Below are positions 39,321 to 48,407 of a stretch of 64,000 nucleotides of DNA, piece after piece (position 1 is the first letter of the stretch; the number at the start of each line of letters is the position of its first letter). A model generated the notes under the pieces. That model did no database searches. It was not told the origin of the DNA and worked only from the letters and a program-made list of their open reading frames with translations. The DNA comes from Cellulomonas sp. JZ18 (GTDB lineage Bacteria > Actinomycetota > Actinomycetes > Actinomycetales > Cellulomonadaceae), in assembly GCF_009720485.1 (NCBI RefSeq), contig NZ_CP045245.1:3100001-3164000 (forward strand), given 5' to 3'. The position numbers were made by a program, and so were the translations under genes.

Positions 39321-41129
39321 TCAGCGGCGCGGGGCGTCCGGTGCGAGGACGTCCTCCACCTCGGCGGAGGTGTCGGCGGGCGCCCCCGCGTCGGCGCCGG
39401 GCAGGTCGTCGTCGGCCCGCGGGACGGTCGCGTCGCGACCGTCGTCGACACGGTCGGGCCCGGCCCCGGCGGGGGTGCCGGGGGCCGCCGGCGCGTCGGG
39501 GGCCGCCTCCGCGGCAGGCGCGTCCGGTGGCACCTCCGCGGCGGGCGCGTCCGGTGGCACCTCTGCGGCGCGCGTGTCCTGGCCGGACCCGCCGCGCGCC
39601 ACCCCCGCGGCCGGGACCCGCACCGGCCGGTCGTCCCCGTCGCGCACGTCGACGGGCGCCGGGGCGTCCCCGCGTCCCGACCGCCGGTCGGCGCGTCGCA
39701 CGTCCGCGCTGCCCTCCGGACGGCCCGCCTCCCACCGGGACGCGACGCCGCGCCGCCCGTGGGCGGCCGCCCTGCGTGACCCGGCGCGCCGGGGCGGTGC
39801 CGCCACGTACTCGTACGCCGCGGACGCCGGCACGCGCGCGCGGTTGAGGACCGCACCCACCACCCGCCCGCCTCCGAGGCGGACCTGGTCGACGAGCTCG
39901 CGCAGCTGCGGCCGCCGGGTCCGCCGCGCGTCGACCACGACGACCAGGCCCACCACGCGCCGTGCGACGAGCACGGCGTCCGCCACCGAGAGGACGGGCG
40001 GCGCGTCGACGAGGACGAGGTCGTAGCGCTCGCCCGCCTGCGCGAGGAGGTCCTCGAGCTCGCGCGAGGACAGCAGCTCGCTGGGGTTCGGCGGGATCGC
40101 ACCCGAGGGCAGGACCGACAGGCCGTCACCGACGTCCTGCACGACGTCGTCGAACGCGGCACGCCCGACGAGGACCTCGGTGAGCCCGACCGCGCCCTCG
40201 ATGCCGATGCGGTCCGCGACGGCGGGCCGGCGCAGGTCGGCGTCGACGAGGAGCACGCGGTCGCCCGCCGCGGCGAACGAGGCGGCGATGCGGACGGCGG
40301 CGTGCGTCTTGCCCTCGCCCGCCACGGCGGACGCGACGACGAACGCGGCCGGGCGGCCGGCGCGGCCGATCATCTGCAGGTTCGCCCGCACGCGCCGGAC
40401 GTCCTCCGCCGCGGGCCCGGTCGCCGTGAGCGGGGCCGCGAGCTCGGGCGCCGAGCGCGGCAGGGCGCGCAGCGTGCCGAGGACCGGCAGGCCGGCCGCG
40501 GCCTCGACGTCCTCCGGCCGGCGCACGCGCGTGTCCAGGGCCTCGCGCAGCCACGCCGCGAGGACGCCGAGGACGAGGCCGGCGAACCCCGCGGCGAGCA
40601 CGTTGCGGCGGGTGCTGGGCGCGAAGGGCGCCGAGGGCGGCACGGCCTCCTCGACGACGCGCGCGGTCACCGCGCTGCCCCCGCTCGCCGTCGCGGGCGC
40701 CAGGTCCTCGATCGCGACGCGCATCTGGTCGACGACCGCGTTCGCGACGGCGGCCGCCTCGTCCGGGGAGGCGCTCGTGACGCTCACGTCGAGGATGGAC
40801 ACGTCCCCCGACGTGCTCGCGGTGACGCGACCGGCCAGCTCGCGGCCCGTCTCGTCGAGCCCGAGCTCGGCCGCCACGGGGTCGAGCACGACCGGCAGCG
40901 ACGCCAGCCGTGCGTACGACAGCATCTGCGCCTGCGTGTAGCTCGTGCCCTGGTTGAGGTCGCCGGGGTCCTCGGCCGCCGCGATCGTGACGTACACGGC
41001 CGCGTGCGCGCGGTACTGCGGCACCGCCGTCACGGACAGGTAGCCGATGCCGCCCGCGAGCACCAGCACGGGCAGCAGCATGAGCACCCAGTGCTTGCGC
41101 ACCGCCGCCAGCACGTCGCGCAGCGTCAT
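39321..41129 (-). CDS. Wzz-type polysaccharide co-polymerase with BY-kinase-like ATPase domain
   Basis: This 602-residue protein has an N-terminal Wzz/chain-length region with two transmembrane helices (about 15-35, 175-197), then a ParA/BY-kinase ATPase domain: Walker A (SAVAGEGKTHAAV), A-prime (LLVDADLRRP) and Walker B (LVLVDAPPVLSV). Such proteins set chain length and control polymerization. The C-terminal 150 residues are an acidic Ala/Pro-rich tail with a repeated AAEVPPDAP motif and no tyrosine cluster; the only Tyr pair is YEY near residue 445. ATG with AAGGAGG 6 nt upstream; it overlaps the Wzy-like stop. Confidence 0.9.
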   Translation of the reverse strand: MTLRDVLAAVRKHWVLMLLPVLVLAGGIGYLSVTAVPQYRAHAAVYVTIAAAEDPGDLNQGTSYTQAQMLSYARLASLPVVLDPVAAELGLDETGRELAGRVTASTSGDVSILDVSVTSASPDEAAAVANAVVDQMRVAIEDLAPATASGGSAVTARVVEEAVPPSAPFAPSTRRNVLAAGFAGLVLGVLAAWLREALDTRVRRPEDVEAAAGLPVLGTLRALPRSAPELAAPLTATGPAAEDVRRVRANLQMIGRAGRPAAFVVASAVAGEGKTHAAVRIAASFAAAGDRVLLVDADLRRPAVADRIGIEGAVGLTEVLVGRAAFDDVVQDVGDGLSVLPSGAIPPNPSELLSSRELEDLLAQAGERYDLVLVDAPPVLSVADAVLVARRVVGLVVVVDARRTRRPQLRELVDQVRLGGGRVVGAVLNRARVPASAAYEYVAAPPRRAGSRRAAAHGRRGVASRWEAGRPEGSADVRRADRRSGRGDAPAPVDVRDGDDRPVRVPAAGVARGGSGQDTRAAEVPPDAPAAEVPPDAPAAEAAPDAPAAPGTPAGAGPDRVDDGRDATVPRADDDLPGADAGAPADTSAEVEDVLAPDAPRR

Positions 41130-42525
41130 CCGGCCTCCTTCGTCCCTCGTTCGATTGAACCACCGGCCCCCGCGGACGCGACGGGCGGAGATGGGTGGAC
41201 CTCGTGCACGTCACCCGCGCCGGACGGCACGGCCGACCTGGTCGCGCCCGGGACCCGGCCCCGACCGCGCCCCCGGCCCGGCCCACCACCGCGCCCCCGA
41301 CGGGGCCCGCGACCGCGAGCCCCACGACGAACCAGAAGAACGTCGTGAACTGGGTGATGAACGCGACCGACGTGAGCGCGGGCAGCGTCGCCAGCGCGGC
41401 GACGAGCGCGGCGTCCCGGCGGCCCCGCACGAGCGCCGCGAGGCCCGCGAGCGCACCGGCCAGCAGCAGCAGGAGCGGCAGCAGCCCGTAGCGCAGCCCG
41501 ACGAGCACGATCGCCGAGTCGATCGACTCGAAGCCGCCGAACGAGCGGGCACCCGACGCGTCCCGTGCCGCCGCCGGCGACTCCCCCACCCACGCGAGCT
41601 CGGGCACGAGCTGCAGCAGGTCGCCGCGGTACTGCGCCGAGCCCGACGCCTCGTCCCCGGCGCTGGTGAAGACCTCGAGCGCGACCGGCACGACGACGGC
41701 CGCACCGGCCGCGAGCAGCACCAGGACCCCGACCCGGAACCGGCGCGTCACGTGGCGGCCCAGGAACAGCAGGGACAGCACGAGGGCGGCGCCCACGCTC
41801 ACCATGCCGATGCGGCTGAACGTGAACACGGCGGCCGCGGCGAGCACGAGCAGCGCGAGCGCCTTCAGCCACGGGCGCAGCGCGCTCACCCAGACGAACG
41901 GCACCGCCATGCCGAGCGTCGCGCCCAGCGCGATGGAGTGCCCGAACGCCGCCTCCGCACGCGCCTGCCCGCCGCGGACCTGGATCGGCGACCACAGCGT
42001 GTACCCGGACCGCTCGACGAACGGCGTGCCCGCACCGAACCCGACGAACAGGTTCGTCCCCGTCAGGTACTCCGCGACCGCGGCGAGCGCCACGAGGCCC
42101 AGCACGACGGCGACCCACGTCGCGACCACCTCCGGCGCGAGCTGCACCGAGACCACGCGGCCCACGACGTACGGCGCGGCCCAGCCGAGCACGACCGCGT
42201 ACGCCGACGGCAGCGGCACGTACCCCGCGAGGAACGACGTGACCACCGCGCTGACGACGCCGAGCAGCACGAGGTCGAACGCCCGCAGCCGCAGGTCGAC
42301 CCGGCGCCAGGAGGCGACGACGAGCGCGAGGCCCACGGCCGCGGCGGGCGTCAGGAAGACGACCTTCTGGATGCCGAACCACGCCGGGACGAACGCGAGG
42401 AGCACGAGGTACCCGACGAGCCCGAGCAGGGGACGGGCGCGCACCACGGCGAGCGTCGCGAGGCCGAGCGCCGCGACCACGACCAGCACCGCCAGCTCGT
42501 CCACGGCGGGCGCGGACAGCGTCAT
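41126..42525 (-). pseudogene. Wzy/WaaL-like O-antigen polymerase family protein (one frameshift)
   Basis: The main frame encodes about 410 residues of a polytopic membrane protein with some ten hydrophobic helices. It includes the segments TFSRIGMVSVGAALVLSLLF and YRGDLLQLVPELAW and matches O-antigen ligase/polymerase family members. As written, the frame continues for over 1 kb through the co-polymerase gene. One added base in the G/C-rich stretch at about 41230-41290 gives a 466-residue protein that ends at 41126 with an ATGA overlap onto the next gene and leaves that gene's ribosome-binding site inside its end. The catalytic role is inferred from the family. Confidence 0.75.
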
Positions 42526-42619
42526 GCCACGCCTCGCCCCCGTGCCGCCCCCACCGGCCCCAGTCTGGCGACGGGACCGGCGGATGTCGACGCCCGCGCC
42601 GCGCCGGCCGGCGCGGACC

Positions 42620-45600
42620 TCACCCGAGCGCCGTCGCCGACAGGTCGTCCCAGGCCACGCGCAGCGGACCGTTCGTCGTCGCCGACGCCGTGTACTGGCC
42701 CAGGGCGACGCCGCCGCCGTCCTGCAGCTCGGGCGTCGCGTCCGTCGTCTGCAGCAGCCACGCGGCCGGCTCGGGCGCGGACGCCGGCCACACCTTCGCG
42801 CGGACCGTGGTCGTGCCCGACCCCTCGAGCTGCAGGCGCAGCCGCAGCGGCGTGCCGGCGGTGGTCGGGCCGCCCGGCACCGCCGCGCTCGCGAGCGCGG
42901 TGGTGCCCGACGTCAGACGACGCACGACCTGGGCCGTCGTCGCACCGTTCGCGGCGACGCGCACCGCGACCTCGTACTGCGAGTCCCAGCCGCTCGAGCG
43001 TCCCCCGAGCCAGAGCGTCGTCGTCCCGGCGTCCGAGAGGCGGTCCAGGGTGACCGTCGCGGTGACGTCCGCGTCCTGCACCGCCGTGGAGTCCACCCGC
43101 AGGCGCGGGGTGGAGCCGGCGTTGAGCGTCACGCGGCCGGCGCCGTCCTGCACCTGGTAGAGGCCCGCCGACCCGGTGCCCAGCCACGTGCCGCCCTGGT
43201 CGGCGACGCCCCAGCCGCTCGCGCTCGTGCGCCCGAACGCGTCGGCCACGAGCGCCGCCGGCACGATGGCGACCGTGACGACCTGCGTGGTCGTCGCCGT
43301 CCCGCCGTCGTCGTCGGTGACGGTCAGGCGCACCGTGTAGGTGCCGGCGGCCGAGTACGTGTGCGACGCGGTCGCACCCGTCGCCGTCCCGCCGTCGCCG
43401 AAGTCCCAGGCGTGGGACGCCACCGCGCCGTCGGGGTCGGAGGACCCCGAGCCGTCGACCGCGAGCACGGTCCCGGACAGCGACGACGTGAACGCGGCGG
43501 TCGGCAGCTGGTTGGGCGGTGCGGTGACCGTGACCGACTGCTCGGCCGTCCCGGTGTCGCCCGCGTCGTCCGTCACGGTGAGGCGCACCGTGTAGGTGCC
43601 GGCCTCGGCGTACGTGCGCGAGGCGGTCGGCCCCGTGCCCGTCGTCCCGTCGCCGAAGTCCCACGCGTACGCCGTCACCACGCCGTCCACGTCGCTCGAC
43701 GCGGAGCCGTCGACGTCGACGCGCAGGCCGCTCACCGCGGGCGTGAAGGCCGCCGTGGGCAGGCGGTTCGTGGTCGTCCCGGTCCGGGCGGCGTCGTGGT
43801 GGTCGGCCACCTGCGCGGGGCTGAGCGCCCGCGTCCAGATCGACACCTCGTCGATCGCGCCGTCCAGGTAGCTGGACGAGGGCGCGTTCGCGAAGCTCGA
43901 CATCCGGTCGCCGCCGATGCGCCAGTAGCCCCAGTACGGGCGGACCCACCCGGCGTCCCTGCGCTCGGCGACCTGGGAGCCGTCGACGTACAGCCGCATG
44001 ACCGGACCCTCGTAGGTCGCCACGAGCTGGTGCCACGCGCCGTCGTTCACGGCGACGGGCGAGCGCAGGGTCAGGCGGTTCGTGCCGTAGATACCGAAGT
44101 TCACGCGTCCCGCGTTGTCGAGGTACAGCGCACGGTCGACGGTCGACGTGCCGGACAGCCCCGTGGCGGAGCTGCCGAAGTTGACCACCGCGCCCCCGCG
44201 GGTCGTCGTGGTGCGGACCCACGCCTCGACCGAGAACCGGTCCGGCGCGTTCGTGGGCTCCGTCTGCACCGCGAACGACCCGGACGTCCCCGGGAAGTCG
44301 GTGGCCGTGTCGCCGTCGCCCGCGAGCGCCCCGGCGACGCCGCGCACGATCCCGCTGCCGACCGTGCGCATGTCGAGGAACCCGGCGTCGTCGCGCACCG
44401 TCGTGCCCGCGGGGTCGCTCAGCCGGTGGTGGGCCAGCGGCTCGTCGGCGCGCAGCGCCGTGAGGTACGGGCTCGTGGTCCCCGACGCCGCGACGGTGGC
44501 CGACACCGGCGCCGAGACCGCGCGGTTGCCGAACGCGTCCGTCGCGGTGACGACGTAGGTCTGCGTCGATCCCGGTGCGCGTCCGTGGTCGGTGAGGCCG
44601 AGCGTCGGCGTCTCCCAGTACCGGTGCGTCACGGTGCGGGTGTGCAGGGGCGTGCCCGACGGGCTCGAGCCGCGGTACACGCGGTACGTGAGCGTCTCGT
44701 TGTCCCGGTCGTAGTTGCCGCTCCAGGTGAGCCGGACCTGGCCGGCCGCGGTCGACGTGGCCCGCACGTCCCAGCCCGTCCCGGACAGGCGCGGACCCTG
44801 GTCGTCGGGCGCGATGTCGCTGCGGGCGAAGCGGACGAGCCCCTGCTGCGCCCGCCCGTTCACGCCGGGGAACTCCCCGCCCATCGTCACGTAGTCCGCG
44901 TTGCTCGCGACCGACCAGCCGGCCTGGCCCTGCCCCGTGTACGTGCCGGTGTAGAAGTCCGGGTAGAAGTGCAGGAGGCTCGGCGCCGGCTGCCCCGCGG
45001 AGTGCGGGTAGCCGTAGATGTCCGGGGTGTTGGTCCCGGTGGCCTCGGTCGTGAACGCGTTGAGGTGGTGGTGGCCCCACGGCTCGGTCTGGGGGAAGCC
45101 GTCGGGGATGTTCCCGCAGTAGTGCGAGTGGCTGGCCGTGTAGACGATGCCGCCCATGCGCGTCACCGAGTAGCTGTCCCCGTGGCAGTCCGCGATCCAG
45201 ACGGTCTCGCCGGTCACGGGGTCGGCCCGGAAGGTGCCCTCGAGGTTGCCCGCGCGCCCGTAGTGGTAGCCGGTCCCGTACACGCCGGTCTCGTCGGCGT
45301 AGAGGCTGAGGATCGCGGAGTTGGTGCTCCCGTTACGGATCTGCTCGGAGGCCGGGTACGGGATCGTCGCCCCCGTCGTCGGGTCGACGGACGCCAGGCC
45401 GATCGCGGACACGCCGTTCACGGTCTGGAACCGGCCCCCGAGGACGATCCGCTCGCCGTTCGGCTGGCGCGCGATCGCCGTGACCGGCGCCGACAGGTCG
45501 ACCGAGAACGGCCGCACGGCGCCCGTCGCGGCGTCGAAGGCCGCCACGTGGCGCCGGGGCTGCAGCGTCGCACCCGTGACCGGCGCGACGGAGGTGAAGT

Positions 45601-46153
45601 TGCCGCCCACGTACACCGTGTCGTTCGTCGCCATGACCGCCGCGCCGCGCGACGCGAGCGTGGGGCGGAAGCCGGCGACCAGCTGCTTCGTGGCGGTGTC
45701 GAACGCCGCGATGCGCACCCGCCACTGCCCGTCGACCTTGTTGAAGTCGCCCGTGACGTAGACGCGCCGGCCGTCGGGCGAGGCGGTGACGCCCAGCGCC
45801 TGACCGTCGAGGACCGGTGCGAACGTCGGGTCGAGCACGCCCGTGCGGATGTCGTAGGCGAGCAGGTTCGCGCGCGGCACCGTGCTCGTGCCGGGCGCGG
45901 CGCCGGCGGGCCGGGCGGTGGTGAACTCCCCGGCGACGTAGACGGTGTTCCCGACGACCACCTGCGACCACACGACGCCGTCGATCTGGACGGTCGGCAG
46001 GGCGTCCGCGGTGACGGTCGTCGGCAGCCCCGGGCGCTCGGGGTCGGCGGGGGCGGAGTCGGCGTGCGCGGGCCCCGCCACGGCGACGAGGGCGGCGGCC
46101 GCCAGGACGGCGACGGCTCGGGATCCCCGGTGCAGGCGGTCGGTGAGGGACAC
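42620..46153 (-). CDS. exported multi-domain protein: beta-propeller-like, LamG, two PKD and a C-terminal module
   Basis: This 1,177-residue secreted protein has a signal peptide (AVAVLAAAALVAVAGPAHA), an N-terminal repeat region resembling a beta-propeller (WSQVVVGNTVYVAGEFTT, RRVYVTGDFNKVDG, NDTVYVGGNFTSV, about 40-420), a fibronectin III-like stretch, a LamG/concanavalin-type domain (about 570-780), two PKD domains with WDFGDGTT and WDFGDGGT cores and a C-terminal module of about 210 residues (DAFGRTSASGWG... to the end). The same module occurs twice in the protein at 59877-62636. The domains suggest carbohydrate binding and adhesion at the cell surface. GTG start with GAGGAA upstream. The next gene, upstream on the same strand, is 197 bp away. 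Confidence 0.88.
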   Translation of the reverse strand: MSLTDRLHRGSRAVAVLAAAALVAVAGPAHADSAPADPERPGLPTTVTADALPTVQIDGVVWSQVVVGNTVYVAGEFTTARPAGAAPGTSTVPRANLLAYDIRTGVLDPTFAPVLDGQALGVTASPDGRRVYVTGDFNKVDGQWRVRIAAFDTATKQLVAGFRPTLASRGAAVMATNDTVYVGGNFTSVAPVTGATLQPRRHVAAFDAATGAVRPFSVDLSAPVTAIARQPNGERIVLGGRFQTVNGVSAIGLASVDPTTGATIPYPASEQIRNGSTNSAILSLYADETGVYGTGYHYGRAGNLEGTFRADPVTGETVWIADCHGDSYSVTRMGGIVYTASHSHYCGNIPDGFPQTEPWGHHHLNAFTTEATGTNTPDIYGYPHSAGQPAPSLLHFYPDFYTGTYTGQGQAGWSVASNADYVTMGGEFPGVNGRAQQGLVRFARSDIAPDDQGPRLSGTGWDVRATSTAAGQVRLTWSGNYDRDNETLTYRVYRGSSPSGTPLHTRTVTHRYWETPTLGLTDHGRAPGSTQTYVVTATDAFGNRAVSAPVSATVAASGTTSPYLTALRADEPLAHHRLSDPAGTTVRDDAGFLDMRTVGSGIVRGVAGALAGDGDTATDFPGTSGSFAVQTEPTNAPDRFSVEAWVRTTTTRGGAVVNFGSSATGLSGTSTVDRALYLDNAGRVNFGIYGTNRLTLRSPVAVNDGAWHQLVATYEGPVMRLYVDGSQVAERRDAGWVRPYWGYWRIGGDRMSSFANAPSSSYLDGAIDEVSIWTRALSPAQVADHHDAARTGTTTNRLPTAAFTPAVSGLRVDVDGSASSDVDGVVTAYAWDFGDGTTGTGPTASRTYAEAGTYTVRLTVTDDAGDTGTAEQSVTVTAPPNQLPTAAFTSSLSGTVLAVDGSGSSDPDGAVASHAWDFGDGGTATGATASHTYSAAGTYTVRLTVTDDDGGTATTTQVVTVAIVPAALVADAFGRTSASGWGVADQGGTWLGTGSAGLYQVQDGAGRVTLNAGSTPRLRVDSTAVQDADVTATVTLDRLSDAGTTTLWLGGRSSGWDSQYEVAVRVAANGATTAQVVRRLTSGTTALASAAVPGGPTTAGTPLRLRLQLEGSGTTTVRAKVWPASAPEPAAWLLQTTDATPELQDGGGVALGQYTASATTNGPLRVAWDDLSATALG

Positions 46154-46270
46154 GGCTTCCTCGCACTCTGGTCGCGCAGCCGCGGCCGGCCGGAAATGGT
46201 GCGAAGGGGACGTTAGACGCGTATCCGCCCGGTGCACCCGCTCCGTCCACCACTTCACCCAGCGCCGGAG

Positions 46271-46284
46271 CCGGATTCACCCGG
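46271..46284 (-). promoter_or_regulatory. GGGTGAA motif upstream of the LamG/PKD gene
   Basis: CCGGATTCACCCGG lies 118 bp upstream of the LamG/PKD start in the 197-bp gap before it. A second TTCACCC core (cacttcacccag, about 46251-46262) is 10 bp closer to the gene. Confidence 0.45.
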
Positions 46285-46350
46285 GCGGTCGGCAGTCACA
46301 GTGGACAGTCGTCCGGGTCGGGGGTCTCACGACCGCCCGGCGGGGCCTGC

Positions 46351-47160
46351 TCAGGGGGCGAGCAGCCCCTGGACGACGACGGGCGGCACGTCGAGCCGCA
46401 GCAGGACCGTGAGCGCGAGGGGCGTGCCGGGAGCGGGCGCCGCGAACACGTAGGTGCCGCGTGCGACCCCGTCCCCGGGCAGCTGCGCCGGCAGCGGGGC
46501 GTTGCGCTCGTCGGACTCCGCCGGGCGCAGCGGCGCACCCTCCGCCCCGGCGTGCGCGGAGACGGCCGCGGCGTCGAGCCGCCGGCCGGCGGGACCGCGG
46601 ACCTCGACCGTGAGGGCGACGCCCGGCGCGGCGACCTCGCCGACGCCCTCGGCCTGCGTCCGGACCGCCTCGACGCCGGTGACGGCGACGGTCAGCCCGG
46701 CCGCGTCCACGGGAGCGGTGCCCGAGCCCACCACGGGCGCCACGTCGCCGAGCGGGGGCACCGGCACGGGGGCGTCGGCCGCCGGCGGCACGGACCCCGG
46801 TGCGGCGGGGTCCGCGGTCGCCGGGCCGGGCGGCGGGGCGTCCGGGGCGCTCGACGCGGTCCCGGACGGGACCGCGGGCGACGTCGTGGTGGGCGCGGTC
46901 ACCGTGGGCGTGGCCCCGGACGTGACGGGCCCGGCCGAGGCGCCCCGGTCCCGCGCGGTCAGCGCGAGGACGACGGCGACGACGGCGACCGCCGCGACGA
47001 GGGCGGCCACCAGGAGGGCCCGCCGGCGGCGCGCCCCGGCCGGGCCGTCCGCCGCGGGGACGTCCGCCGCCCCCGCCGGGCCGTGGGCCGCTCCCGCCGG
47101 GCCCTCGCCGGCAGCCCGCCGCCCTGCGTCGCCCGCGTCGTCGTGGTCCCGCTCGCCCAT
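46351..47160 (-). CDS. single-pass membrane protein of unknown function
   Basis: This 269-residue protein has a cytoplasmic acidic/Ala-Gly-rich N-terminus (about 1-45), one transmembrane helix (RRRRALLVAALVAAVAVVAVVLAL) and an external Pro/Thr/Ala-rich region, followed by a C-terminal domain of about 100 residues (LTVAVTGVEAVRTQAEGVGEVAAPGVALTVEVRGP...) that looks like a beta-sandwich. The function is unknown; I do not recognise a family with confidence. The start has GGGAGG 8 nt upstream. It is divergent from the pyruvyltransferase gene and could modulate surface glycan assembly, but nothing shows this. Confidence 0.75.
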   Translation of the reverse strand: MGERDHDDAGDAGRRAAGEGPAGAAHGPAGAADVPAADGPAGARRRRALLVAALVAAVAVVAVVLALTARDRGASAGPVTSGATPTVTAPTTTSPAVPSGTASSAPDAPPPGPATADPAAPGSVPPAADAPVPVPPLGDVAPVVGSGTAPVDAAGLTVAVTGVEAVRTQAEGVGEVAAPGVALTVEVRGPAGRRLDAAAVSAHAGAEGAPLRPAESDERNAPLPAQLPGDGVARGTYVFAAPAPGTPLALTVLLRLDVPPVVVQGLLAP

Positions 47161-47231
47161 CGGACGCCTCCCGCTGTCGCTCGCACCGGCTCCGGCACGG
47201 TACCGGGACACCCCGGGACCGACCGGGGGCG

Positions 47232-47246
47232 ACCGGGTGATAACCG
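47232..47246 (+). promoter_or_regulatory. GGGTGA-type motif in the divergent promoter of the pyruvyltransferase operon
   Basis: ACCGGGTGATAACCG lies between the divergent starts at 47160 and 47331. It deviates from the GGGTGAA core at the last base (GGGTGAT). It is a weaker copy of the locus-wide element. Confidence 0.35.
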
Positions 47247-47330
47247 TCGAGGGCCGGACGAATCACCCCAAAGGGCCCCTAGACTCACCGCGTCCGGCGG
47301 CCAGCCGGACCACCCGGGGGAGGAGAGCCG

Positions 47331-48407
47331 TTGCGCGTGCTCGTCATGTGGGCCGACGACCGGTCCTCCAACCTGGGGGTGCGCGCACTCGCCCAGGGCA
47401 GCGCCGCGCTCGTGCGGCGCGTCCACCCGGACGCCGACGTGGTGCACGTGCACTACCGCAGCCGCACCGCACCGTCGCCCGTGGGCGACTGGCGCCCCCT
47501 CGTGCGCGCCCGCCTCGACCCGCGGGTGCCGCTGCGGGACTGGCTAACCGGCTTCGACCTCGCCGTCGACACGCGCGCCGGTGACTCGTTCGCCGACATC
47601 TACGGGCTGCGCCGGCTGGTGACGCAGAGCCTGCTGGCCCGGCTCGCGCACGGGGTCGGCGTCCCCGTCGTCCTCGCCCCGCAGACGATCGGGCCCTTCG
47701 GCTCGCGGCGTGGCCGGACGCTCGCGCGGGCGACGCTGCGGCACGCGCACCTCGCGATGGCGCGCGACGGGGTCAGCGCGGAGGCGGCCCGCGCGCTGGG
47801 CCGCCCCGTGGACGTCGTGACCACCGACGTGGTGTTCGCGCTGCCGCGCCCCGCCGTGCCGCGCACGCGCGACGTGCTGCTCAACGTCTCAGGTCTGCTC
47901 TGGGCGCCGAACCCGCACGTCGACCACGAGCGCTACCGGTCCGTGGTCCTCGGGCTGGCCCGCACGCTCCTCGCCCGCGGCCGCCGCGTCGGCCTGCTCG
48001 CGCACGTGCTCGACTCCCCCGTCGCCGACAACGACGTGCCGGCCGTGCACGAGGTCGCGCGCCTGCTGGACCACGGCGACGTCGAGGTCGTCGTCCCCGC
48101 CGACCTCGAGGACGTCCGTCGGGCCACGGCGTCGGCGCGGCTCGTGGTCGGCTCCCGGATGCACGCGTGCCTCAACGCCCTCTCGACCGGGACGCCGGCC
48201 GTCCCGCTCGCCTACTCCCGCAAGTTCGCGCCCCTCCTGGCCGACCTCGGCTGGCACCGCACCCTCGACCTGCGCGCCGACGGCGACCCGGCCGCCGCGG
48301 TGCTCGCGCTGGCCGACGCGGACCTCACGGCCGACGTCGCCCGCCTCAACGCGCGCGCCGACGAGCTGCTCGCGGGCGCCACCACGGCGCTGGCCCGGGT
48401 GCCGTGA
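47331..48407 (+). CDS. polysaccharide pyruvyltransferase-family protein
   Basis: This 358-residue protein matches the polysaccharide pyruvyl transferase family (CsaB-like), which adds ketal-linked pyruvate from PEP to glycans. Seen features are an N-terminal Rossmann-like segment (LRVLVMWADDRSSNLGVRAL), APQTIGPFGSRRGRTLARATLRHA, and a C-terminal region (SARLVVGSRMHACLNALSTGTPAVPLAYSRKF) with the conserved Arg-His pair. The best start is the TTG at 47331, with AGGAG 5-6 nt upstream; a GTG six bases downstream is an alternative. Its stop overlaps the FrhB-like gene by 4 nt. Confidence 0.8.
   Translation: MRVLVMWADDRSSNLGVRALAQGSAALVRRVHPDADVVHVHYRSRTAPSPVGDWRPLVRARLDPRVPLRDWLTGFDLAVDTRAGDSFADIYGLRRLVTQSLLARLAHGVGVPVVLAPQTIGPFGSRRGRTLARATLRHAHLAMARDGVSAEAARALGRPVDVVTTDVVFALPRPAVPRTRDVLLNVSGLLWAPNPHVDHERYRSVVLGLARTLLARGRRVGLLAHVLDSPVADNDVPAVHEVARLLDHGDVEVVVPADLEDVRRATASARLVVGSRMHACLNALSTGTPAVPLAYSRKFAPLLADLGWHRTLDLRADGDPAAAVLALADADLTADVARLNARADELLAGATTALARVP

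Noticed and set aside
40126..42525. A 799-residue fusion of the Wzy-like protein and the co-polymerase in a different frame
   Set aside because: Its last third is a shadow of the co-polymerase gene. One missing base and a stop at 41126 with an ATGA overlap explain it better.
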